A DNA stretch of 6,407 bases from Clostridia bacterium (GTDB lineage Bacteria; Bacillota; Clostridia; TANB77; CAG-508): NCBI GenBank assembly GCA_022791735.1, contig JAAVZQ010000060.1, forward strand, positions 1-6,407, in the 5' to 3' direction. The translations under genes were made by a program, and so were the position numbers. This document shows, piece by piece, positions 1 through 4,532 of the stretch (position 1 is the stretch's first letter; each line of letters opens with the position of its first letter). Below the pieces are notes generated by a model, which searched no databases, was not told the origin of the DNA, and saw only the letters and a program-made list of their open reading frames with translations.

Positions 1-138
1 AAAAGAGGTCTAGTATTTCTACTAGACCAATATACAAAAGTACATATCGAATGTACAAATTGAACCGCCGTATGCCGAACGGCACGTACGGTGGTGTGAG
101 AGGGAATAAATAAAATAATTATTTATTCTCTACTCGAT
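1..138 (+). mobile_element. 3' end of a group II intron (domains V and VI), truncated by window edge
   Basis: A self-splicing retroelement end. Domain V folds perfectly at 64-95: a lower stem (64-72 with 87-95), a two-base CG bulge at 85-86, an upper stem (73-76 with 81-84) and a GAAC tetraloop at 77-80. The catalytic triad position reads CGC, a known variant of AGC. Domain VI spans 98-135 with a stem of about 13 bp above and 3 bp below a single bulged A at 132, the expected branch point. The 3' splice site is placed after GAT at 138, six bases past the branch A. Upstream are two small hairpins (7-15 with 20-28; 40-45 with 51-56) that are probably the tail of domain IV. The reverse transcriptase/maturase ORF and domains I-III would lie left of the window. 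The left limit of 1 is only the window edge, and the subclass was not determined. Confidence 0.82.
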
Positions 139-164
139 TTTTTGTATAGATTTTATATTAATTC

Positions 165-193
165 TTGAATTTTACTTTTGTGTATGCTATGAT
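165..193 (+). promoter_or_regulatory. Promoter of the alpha/beta hydrolase gene
   Basis: The -35 TTGAAT (165-170) is separated by 17 bp from the -10 TATGAT (188-193), which also carries an extended TGC at 185-187. Transcription would start near 200 and give a leader of about 24 nt holding the AGAGAGG ribosome binding site near 205-211. It starts only 27 bp beyond the predicted intron 3' end, so the gene does not depend on the intron for transcription. Confidence 0.65.
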
Positions 194-223
194 GTATCAA
201 GGTAAGAGAGGCGGTTTAAATTA

Positions 224-1300
224 ATGGGAGTAATTATAAGTATTATAGTAGGGACTTTTTTACTTTTAGTAGGTTTAATAACTTTTATTTTATATAGAAA
301 AGCAAAAGCTACACATTTGAATTTAGGAAAAGTTGCAGACTATGAAAGAAGAATAAATATCTGGGATAAAGTACCAGGCAATTCAAATAAATCTAAGTTA
401 ATGGATATGGATATAGATTATAATTCAAATTTGGTTAAATCAACTATTGGGTTTGCAAGTTCAATAGTTGGAAGTACGTATAAAGATAAAGCAAGAGAGA
501 TTGATACATTTACTTATTTTTATGAGATTAGAGCAGGGTTTGAAAGGGAAGTTTATGAAGATGAGCCATATATAATACCATACTTGGTTGAAAATAGTAA
601 TCAAGCAGTCCTTATTGTACCAGGTGGTGGTTTTGGATATAAGTCTATGGATGGGGGAAATGGAGAAGGAAGAGATGTAGCAGAGGCCTTAAATAAAAAT
701 GGAATAAATGCTTTTGTGCTTCATTATCGTACAAACCCTTATGAATACCCAATTCCATATTTAGACATGCAAAGAGCAATACGTTTTTTAAGGTATCACA
801 AGGAAGAATATCATTTAGATGAAAACAAAATTAGTTTGATAGGTTTTTCAGCTGGTGGTCATGTTATAGCAATGCATATAAATAAGCTTATGGGGAAGGA
901 CTATTTCCCAGAAGGATATGAAAAAGATGAAATAGACAAGATGGATGATAAAGTAGATGTGGTTTCAATGATTTATCCTGTAGTTTCTTTTAATGATAAT
1001 GTACCAATGTTATTTGCTCTTTTTAACTCAGATGATGTAAGAGATGAAGAAAAGAGAAAAAGCTTATTAGAAGATTTAGATTTAATAAAGAACTTTAGTT
1101 CAAGTAAGGTTAAGCAGTTTATTTCATATGGAGATATAGACTTGACGGTTGGTACAAAAGAGATACCAAGGTATATTGAAAATGCGAAAAAGAATAATAC
1201 AGATGTGACATTGCTTGTTGCGAAAAAGCAGGGGCATGGCTTTGAAATAAAATGTTATATAGAAGAATATATTGATTGGCTAAAGAGAGTAAGTAAATAA
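224..1300 (+). CDS. Membrane-anchored alpha/beta hydrolase (acetyl esterase/lipase-like)
   Basis: A 358-residue serine hydrolase of the Aes/BD-FAE-like esterase group, predicted to cleave carboxyl esters such as acetylated sugars or other small esters; the substrate cannot be read from sequence. Residues 2-24 form one hydrophobic helix followed by RKAK, so the protein is probably tethered by an N-terminal anchor. The orientation is ambiguous: the positive charges follow the helix, which favours a cytoplasmic catalytic domain. The hydrolase core begins near residue 125. The oxyanion-hole motif PGGGFGY is at 133-139, the nucleophile elbow GFSAGGH at 207-213 with Ser209, the acid in GDIDLTV most likely Asp306, and the base His338 in QGHGF. 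The complete triad argues for an active enzyme. Residues 30-120 match no domain I recognise. It has its own promoter, stands alone and ends facing the GNAT gene. Confidence 0.85.
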   Translation: MGVIISIIVGTFLLLVGLITFILYRKAKATHLNLGKVADYERRINIWDKVPGNSNKSKLMDMDIDYNSNLVKSTIGFASSIVGSTYKDKAREIDTFTYFYEIRAGFEREVYEDEPYIIPYLVENSNQAVLIVPGGGFGYKSMDGGNGEGRDVAEALNKNGINAFVLHYRTNPYEYPIPYLDMQRAIRFLRYHKEEYHLDENKISLIGFSAGGHVIAMHINKLMGKDYFPEGYEKDEIDKMDDKVDVVSMIYPVVSFNDNVPMLFALFNSDDVRDEEKRKSLLEDLDLIKNFSSSKVKQFISYGDIDLTVGTKEIPRYIENAKKNNTDVTLLVAKKQGHGFEIKCYIEEYIDWLKRVSK

Positions 1301-1331
1301 GATGGGAGGATTTGAATTAAAAATGTAGTTG

Positions 1332-1378
1332 AAAAAGGAAAGACCAAAATCCAATAATAATGGCCTTGCATTTTCCTT
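1332..1378 (-). terminator. Terminator between the convergent hydrolase and GNAT genes
   Basis: Arms AAGGAAA (1335-1341) and TTTCCTT (1372-1378) pair perfectly. An inner stem GACCA (1342-1346) with TGGCC (1361-1365) adds five pairs, one of them G-U. A bulge of six bases lies on one side only. Read on the minus strand the hairpin runs into five Ts (1332-1336), so it should stop GNAT transcription. In the plus direction it is followed only by a mixed T/C tract, so its action on the hydrolase transcript is less certain. Confidence 0.5.
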
Positions 1379-1384
1379 ATTATC

Positions 1385-2122
1385 TCAAATAAGGGCATAT
1401 ATATTATAAGTAGAATCATATTCAAAGCCTAATTTTTCTGCTAAACTTACAGACCATAAATTAGCAGCATCCCAACTAATGGACTTATTTTCTTCTAAAC
1501 ATTTTAATATTAATTTTGAAGCTAATGCTGTTGCTATGCCTCTTCTTCTATATTCATCTTTTACTTTTATATTTACTTCTATTCCATCTTTATAGAATAT
1601 ATTAGATGATGCCACACCGATAATTTCATCATTATAAATACAACAATAGCCAATTCCATTTTTTTCATAATTATCAGTAATATTAATAAATTTTTCTTCT
1701 TTAATTTTTTTAGCTATATTGTTATCTATTGATTGTATATGATACTCTTCTGGTACTTTTTCTATATATTTTTGCAATTTCTGCTTATCAAATATTGGAT
1801 TCTTTTTTATAGAATATCTTTCAAGTTTATTTATATTATCTTTAAAGATTTCTTCAATGACATTTTTTAAACTATTACTTGGAATTATGATGTATTGTTT
1901 TAATTTATTATCAATAAGTTTGTGTAAATCTTCTTTTCCTATATTACCACTCATAAAACAATATTTTCTAACGATAAGAATAGCAAAATTTGGATTAGAT
2001 ATATTATCGGTATATGCTTCTCCCATTGTTCCATCTAAAACACTATTTCCCATATAAAATCTAATATCTTTGAATAAATTTCTAAGTTTTTCTAAATCTT
2101 TATTTTCTACTTTTTCTATCAT
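1385..2122 (-). CDS. GNAT-family N-acetyltransferase (GNAT_acetyltran type)
   Basis: A 245-residue protein with a C-terminal Gcn5-related acetyltransferase fold that transfers acetyl from acetyl-CoA to an unknown amine substrate. The acetyl-CoA loop is YRRRGIATALA at 191-201, matching the R/Q-x-x-G-x-G/A motif A after the strand EVNIKV (182-187). The C-terminal signature W217-D-A-A-N221, S226 and LGF (231-233) is typical of the larger Firmicutes GNAT group (I think PF12746), whose N-terminal half is a degenerate second lobe; residues 1-125 fit that. The start is supported by GAGGAG at 2130-2135, seven bases upstream of ATG. The gene is conspicuously AT-rich: bases 1681-1740 contain only 8 G or C by my count, far below its neighbours, which suggests a separate origin. 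It is monocistronic, between two terminators. The fold assignment is firm; the substrate is unknown. Confidence 0.85.
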   Translation of the reverse strand: MIEKVENKDLEKLRNLFKDIRFYMGNSVLDGTMGEAYTDNISNPNFAILIVRKYCFMSGNIGKEDLHKLIDNKLKQYIIIPSNSLKNVIEEIFKDNINKLERYSIKKNPIFDKQKLQKYIEKVPEEYHIQSIDNNIAKKIKEEKFINITDNYEKNGIGYCCIYNDEIIGVASSNIFYKDGIEVNIKVKDEYRRRGIATALASKLILKCLEENKSISWDAANLWSVSLAEKLGFEYDSTYNIYALI

Positions 2123-2161
2123 AATTAATCTCCTCGTTTGACTTTTTATTTAATTAACTAG

Positions 2162-2189
2162 CTTATAAAAAGTAAAGAGGTAAAAACAA
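2162..2189 (-). promoter_or_regulatory. Possible weak promoter of the GNAT gene
   Basis: On the minus strand TTGTTT (2184-2189) stands 16 bp from TATAAG (2162-2167). This would give a leader of about 35 nt containing the GAGGAG ribosome binding site. The elements overlap the preceding terminator hairpin and the -35 is poor, so the call is tentative. Confidence 0.3.
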
Positions 2190-2221
2190 CAAAATTGTTA
2201 TTTTAACCCCATTTACTTTTT
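2167..2221 (-). terminator. Long hairpin terminator after the unknown two-gene operon
   Basis: Outer arms of ten bases, AAAAAGTAAA (2167-2176) and TTTACTTTTT (2212-2221), pair perfectly. The stem continues with GGT/ACC, four A-T pairs and a CAAC-side triplet, broken by single mismatches, up to a six-base loop (2191-2196). It begins 13 bases past the stop codon of the 201-residue gene. The T run of the outer arm serves as the U-tract on the minus strand, and the same is true on the plus strand. Confidence 0.65.
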
Positions 2222-2233
2222 GAAAGCTCAAAC

Positions 2234-2839
2234 TTATTTGAAGCTATTAGTAAAAATTTCTTTTACCAACCTGACTTTTTCCGTTGTTTCTTCTTTGGCT
2301 CCAAAAGAACTACGATATATGTCTGATTTCACTGTTTCAGGAATAGCAATTTTTATACAAACGTTGCGTTTTGCAAAAGTTGTGAGAACAATATTCGCAG
2401 ACAAGTCCATTGAGTATCCAGAAAACATTACATTGTACCTGCTACTCGGTGTAAAATCAAAAGTGACGCCTTTTTCAACACTGCCATCTCTGATAATATC
2501 TGCGATTATTTTATTCGTACATGATTTTTGCGCATAATCCCAATTAGTAGCTACCAAAGTATTTTCTTTGTTTATTTCTATGAGAAAACTTAAATATAAT
2601 TCGTGTGCTTCTTCAAACGGATAAAAAGTTCCTTTGGCAGTTATTACTCCATTTTTAGTAATTTTTACTACCCGATTAGTGCTTGTTGCAAGTTCTTCTT
2701 TTTCTATATCGAGATATCCTACTACAAGTAAATCTTCACTTAAAGGTTCTCCTGATAAAATATTAACAAAAGCCATCTTTAAGCTAGATTGTGCTACCCA
2801 CCAATGAGTAATTTGAGGTTTTTTTAACTTTAAATACAT
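2234..2839 (-). CDS. Hypothetical protein, second gene of an unknown two-gene operon
   Basis: A 201-residue protein I do not recognise. It has no signal peptide or membrane segment and looks soluble. Visible landmarks are an aromatic cluster HWW (12-14), a likely beta-rich stretch around VVKITKNGVITAKGTFYPF (57-75), a conserved-looking segment EEAHELYLSFL (76-86) followed by TNWDYA (98-103), two cysteines (107, 161), and a basic-and-acidic C-terminal helix (181-199). A perfect AAGGAGT (2847-2853) sits seven bases before the ATG and confirms the start. Only 24 bases separate it from the 73-residue gene upstream, so they share a transcript, closed by the terminator at 2167-2221. Composition is about 36% GC in the four blocks I counted, clearly above the GNAT gene beside it. 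The open frame, start site and operon are well supported; no function is proposed. Confidence 0.72.
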   Translation of the reverse strand: MYLKLKKPQITHWWVAQSSLKMAFVNILSGEPLSEDLLVVGYLDIEKEELATSTNRVVKITKNGVITAKGTFYPFEEAHELYLSFLIEINKENTLVATNWDYAQKSCTNKIIADIIRDGSVEKGVTFDFTPSSRYNVMFSGYSMDLSANIVLTTFAKRNVCIKIAIPETVKSDIYRSSFGAKEETTEKVRLVKEIFTNSFK

Positions 2840-2863
2840 ATAGATTACTCCTTGTACTCTGTG

Positions 2864-3085
2864 TTAGATGCTAATGATGGTGTGAAGCATAGCGAAATAT
2901 GTCATTTCATCAGGTTCGTCTTTTTCGCGTCCGATAATTTGTACATCAAACATACCCTTCAGAAAAGCAACTTTTTCATGTATGCTCTGAAAGTCATAGT
3001 TCTCATTAATCACTTTGTCAGCCTCATCTACATTAGGCGACAATTCGATTAAAGCTTTAATAACCTCTCTGCTTTTTGCTTCCAT
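2864..3085 (-). CDS. Small acidic hypothetical protein, first gene of an unknown two-gene operon
   Basis: A 73-residue protein of unknown family. It is strongly charged and acidic, with 15 Asp/Glu against 8 Lys/Arg. It is probably helical: AKSREVIKALIEL (3-15), an acidic linker with a short helix (17-30), then SIHEKVAFLKGMF (34-46) and a C-terminal hydrophobic helix (61-73). No membrane segment, zinc motif or clear helix-turn-helix is visible. The start is fixed by a full consensus AAGGAGG (3094-3100) eight bases before ATG. The gene lies directly behind the best promoter in the region and 24 bases ahead of the 201-residue gene. A small acidic first gene with a larger partner could be a regulator, adaptor or antitoxin-like protein, but nothing in the sequence decides between these. 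Confidence 0.72.
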   Translation of the reverse strand: MEAKSREVIKALIELSPNVDEADKVINENYDFQSIHEKVAFLKGMFDVQIIGREKDEPDEMTYFAMLHTIISI

Positions 3086-3126
3086 TTGTTTTTCCTCCTT
3101 AAAATAAGTATTTTATAACAACTGTC

Positions 3127-3155
3127 TATATATCAACCTGTAAAACAGGATACAA
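3127..3155 (-). promoter_or_regulatory. Promoter with spacer palindrome (candidate operator) for the unknown operon
   Basis: On the minus strand TTGTAT (3150-3155) and TATATA (3127-3132) are 17 bp apart. The perfect inverted repeat CCTGT-AAA-ACAGG (3137-3149) fits wholly inside that spacer, where a bound repressor would block RNA polymerase. The expected start is near 3120, giving a leader of about 35 nt with AAGGAGG. A second reading (TTGATA 3131-3136 with TAAAAT 3110-3115) has a 15 bp spacer and is less likely. Confidence 0.5.
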
Positions 3156-3162
3156 AAGGAAT

Positions 3163-3188
3163 TTACGTAAGTATTTTATCATGCTTAC
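3163..3188. repeat. Overlapping palindromes upstream of the operon promoter
   Basis: TTACGTAA (3163-3170) is a perfect eight-base palindrome. It overlaps an inverted repeat with GTAAGTAT (3167-3174) and ATGCTTAC (3181-3188), seven of eight bases matching around a six-base spacer. The second phased direct repeat lies inside this block. These are possible protein-binding sites. Confidence 0.4.
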
Positions 3189-3242
3189 TATATATTTGCA
3201 AGTATTTTAGCATATTATACATAAGTCTTAACTAACCCCTAT

Positions 3243-3267
3243 ATGTTATGACATACCATCATAACAT
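3243..3267. repeat. Perfect 9 bp inverted repeat
   Basis: ATGTTATGA (3243-3251) and TCATAACAT (3259-3267) are exact inverted copies around seven bases. No T-tract follows on either strand, so a terminator is unlikely. A dyad binding site or recombination-related site is possible. Confidence 0.45.
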
Positions 3268-3299
3268 GAGATTCTGCAAGACAATTATTTCCTGAAAAC

Positions 3300-3325
3300 A
3301 AAAAAATCATCCTTTTCAGAATGAT
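3300..3325 (-). terminator. Minus-strand rho-independent terminator with no assigned gene
   Basis: On the minus strand a seven-pair stem (3319-3325 with 3306-3312, one G-U pair) closes a six-base loop and runs directly into seven Ts (3300-3306). It follows the structured segment 3334-3441, so it may end a short transcript from there, or be a second stop for read-through from the tRNA. Confidence 0.6.
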
Positions 3326-3333
3326 ATTTGTAT

Positions 3334-3441
3334 CTAGCTGTTCAGTTTAGCAGAACAAAGCGCGATCTTCGCTCTTTGTTCTGCCCAATCTAAGTTTCGA
3401 GCCTAAAGGCGAGAAATTTTAGAGGGCAAGCGTTTAGCCAT
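3334..3441 (-). other. GC-richer structured segment: candidate ncRNA or decayed repeat element
   Basis: No standard gene is present. Bases 3341-3440 are 45% GC by my count, well above the flanks. Two strong hairpins are adjacent. The first has a 15-base arm at 3350-3364 and its partner at 3370-3384, with one mismatch and a five-base loop. The second has arms at 3389-3403 and 3408-3423, with tandem G-A mismatches and one bulged base. Read on the minus strand it is followed by the terminator at 3300-3325. In one minus-strand frame an ATG at 3441 opens 35 codons to a TAG ending at 3334, interrupted by a single in-frame TAG at 3403-3405; no ribosome binding site precedes it. It may be a small structured RNA, a dispersed repeat or the relic of a short gene. 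Confidence 0.4.
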
Positions 3442-3484
3442 TTTTATTTACTAGGAAAGTTAGTACTTTCCTAGTAAATAAAAA
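3441..3484. repeat. Perfect 20 bp hairpin with 4-base loop
   Basis: Bases 3441-3460 pair without mismatch to 3465-3484 around the loop TAGT; the core arms are CTAGGAAAGT and ACTTTCCTAG. It lies just past the tRNA-Leu terminator. The arm ends are T- and A-runs, so it could act as a back-up bidirectional terminator, but neither side is followed by a further U-tract. A miniature palindromic repeat is an alternative. Confidence 0.65.
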
Positions 3485-3507
3485 AATAAGGAGTAAGATT
3501 ACTCCTT
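3481..3507 (-). terminator. Terminator of the tRNA-Leu transcript
   Basis: On the minus strand AAGGAGT (3501-3507) pairs with ACTCCTT (3488-3494) around six bases, and the stem is followed by ATTTTTTT (3480s). It is 63 bases past the tRNA 3' end with nothing in between that looks like a second RNA gene. Confidence 0.7.
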
Positions 3508-3569
3508 TAAATCATTACTCTTATTGCAAATCCACCTATAAAATAGTAAATGTTCGTGTAATGTTCTCT

Positions 3570-3653
3570 TGGTGCGGATGAGAGGACTCGAACCTCCACG
3601 TCGTTGACACTGGTTCCTAAGACCAGCGCGTCTGCCAGTTCCGCCACATCCGC
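3570..3653 (-). tRNA. tRNA-Leu, anticodon UAG
   Basis: An 84-base cloverleaf including an encoded CCA (3570-3572). The acceptor stem pairs GCGGATG (3647-3653) with CATCCGC (3574-3580). The anticodon stem CTGGT/ACCAG closes the loop CTTAGGA, giving anticodon TAG at 3617-3619, which reads CUN leucine codons. The T arm holds GGTTCGAGTCC. The long variable arm between the anticodon and T stems marks a class II tRNA, as expected for leucine. It is transcribed alone from the promoter at 3674-3702 and ended by the hairpin at 3481-3507. An open frame covering this region on the same strand is an artefact. Confidence 0.96.
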
Positions 3654-3673
3654 ATATTACTCGAACAGTATTT

Positions 3674-3702
3674 ATTGTAGCATGTTTCATAGACACTGTC
3701 AA
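3674..3702 (-). promoter_or_regulatory. Promoter of tRNA-Leu
   Basis: On the minus strand a consensus TTGACA (3697-3702) lies 17 bp from TACAAT (3674-3679), with a TGC just ahead of the -10. The start would be near 3667, about 14 bases before the mature tRNA. This is the strongest promoter in the window, as expected for a stable RNA. Confidence 0.85.
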
Positions 3703-3822
3703 GATATTTTTGATAAAAAGTTTATTAGGCTGTGAATTATAACAGATATTTGCTAAAGTTTTATGTACAAATAACTTCTAAATTCATAAAATATAATAAT
3801 AAATATAAAACAGGAGGACATT

Positions 3823-4431
3823 ATGAATTATATTAACAAAAATATATTAGAAAAAGAAATGTTTTATGACGGAAATTTAGTGCTTAAATATCATATTGAA
3901 TATCCAAGTATAAATTCAAAAATGGCTTTTAATAATTACAATAAAAAGCTTGCAATAGGGCTTCAGCTACAAAGTGAAGGGGAATTATATGAGCAAGCGG
4001 TGAAGACATACAAGTATAATAAAGAAAATGGCTATCCAATTATGGTGTATGAGGTTTATAGGACGTATGAAGTTACTTTGAATACCAACAATGTAGTAAG
4101 CTTATATATTGATGAATATGTTTTTACAGGTGGAGCTCATGGTAGTACTGTAAGAACTTCGCAGACTTGGAATTTATATCAAAATTGTATGATGCCACTG
4201 GAAAGTTTTTTTCCTAATAATCCATATTTTATGTTGGATATACTAAAAGAGATAAATAGACAGATATTAGATAATAAAGAAATATATTTTGAAGATGCTT
4301 GTAATTTAGTCTTAGAAACTTTTAATCCAGATAGTTTTTACTTAGTGCCAGAGGGGATTGTTATATATTTTCAGCAGTATGACATAGCACCATATTCTTC
4401 AGGGATACGTACATTTTTAATAAAATATTAG
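3823..4431 (+). CDS. DUF3298 (RsiV C-terminal-like) protein without membrane anchor
   Basis: A 202-residue protein matching the DUF3298 fold found in the extracellular half of anti-sigma factor RsiV and in many clostridial proteins of unknown role. The hallmark D-E-Y-x-F-T-GGAHG is at 97-107, followed by the strand TSQTWNLYQ (112-120). The closing motif FQQYDIAPYSSGIRTFLI (183-200) is also typical of the family. Residues 10-95 probably form the accompanying DUF4163-type region. In RsiV this module is outside the cell and binds lysozyme. Here there is no signal peptide, transmembrane helix or cytoplasmic anti-sigma segment, and no sigma factor gene is adjacent, so the protein is predicted to be cytoplasmic. 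AGGAGG (3812-3817) five bases before ATG supports the start. It is monocistronic, between the divergent tRNA and its own terminator. Family assignment is good; function is unknown. Confidence 0.82.
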   Translation: MNYINKNILEKEMFYDGNLVLKYHIEYPSINSKMAFNNYNKKLAIGLQLQSEGELYEQAVKTYKYNKENGYPIMVYEVYRTYEVTLNTNNVVSLYIDEYVFTGGAHGSTVRTSQTWNLYQNCMMPLESFFPNNPYFMLDILKEINRQILDNKEIYFEDACNLVLETFNPDSFYLVPEGIVIYFQQYDIAPYSSGIRTFLIKY

Positions 4432-4437
4432 ATTTTA

Positions 4438-4479
4438 AAAGAGGTAGTGAGAAAAAGTCGCACACCTCTTTACTTTTTT
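4438..4479 (+). terminator. Rho-independent terminator of the DUF3298 gene
   Basis: AAAGAGGT (4438-4445) pairs with ACCTCTTT (4464-4471). The stem extends by GTG/CAC past a bulged A, and six Ts follow at 4474-4479. It begins seven bases after the stop codon and separates this gene from tyrS. Confidence 0.85.
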
Positions 4480-4497
4480 GTAAAAATATAATATAAT
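4469..4497 (+). promoter_or_regulatory. Promoter of tyrS
   Basis: TTTACT (4469-4474) is 17 bp from a perfect TATAAT (4492-4497); a second TATAAT overlaps at 4487-4492. The -35 lies in the tail of the preceding terminator. The predicted leader is only about 28 nt, too short for a T-box, so tyrosine-dependent antitermination of this gene is not supported. Confidence 0.6.
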
Positions 4498-4532
4498 AGG
4501 CACTATTATAGATTTAGAAGGGAATGATATGT

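Larger units (their letters stand above)
3106..3209. repeat. Three direct repeats of AAGTATTTTA, helically phased
   Basis: Identical ten-base copies occur at 3106-3115, 3169-3178 and 3200-3209, all in the same orientation. Start-to-start distances are 63 and 31 bp, close to six and three turns of B-DNA, so the copies would face one side of the helix. They flank the promoter at 3127-3155. Binding sites for a cooperative regulator are a reasonable inference; AT-rich chance recurrence is the alternative. Confidence 0.5.

Noticed and set aside
1857..2057. Plus-strand open frame of 66 codons
   Set aside because: It lies wholly inside the GNAT gene on the other strand, where the acetyltransferase motifs are clear.
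2220..2537. Plus-strand open frame of 105 codons
   Set aside because: It is antisense to the 201-residue gene, begins at the edge of its terminator and lacks a ribosome binding site; the minus gene has AAGGAGT and operon context.
2852..3052. Plus-strand open frame of 66 codons
   Set aside because: It is antisense to the 73-residue gene and has no ribosome binding site; the minus-strand frame has a consensus AAGGAGG.
3106..3209. CRISPR-like array
   Set aside because: The repeats are only ten bases, there are three copies with unequal spacing, and no cas gene is present.
3499..3702. Minus-strand open frame of 67 codons
   Set aside because: It covers tRNA-Leu, its promoter and its terminator; it has no ribosome binding site and the translation is tRNA sequence read as protein.
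3703..3822. Riboswitch or long leader ahead of the DUF3298 gene
   Set aside because: The 120-base gap is simple AT-rich sequence. A TATAAT is present at 3792-3797 but without a credible -35, and there is no stable structure.
4524..4532. Upstream tyrS start giving MIC before MADVL
   Set aside because: ATG 4524 directly abuts the ribosome binding site, leaving no spacing; ATG 4533 has a nine-base spacer and matches the usual TyrRS N-terminus.
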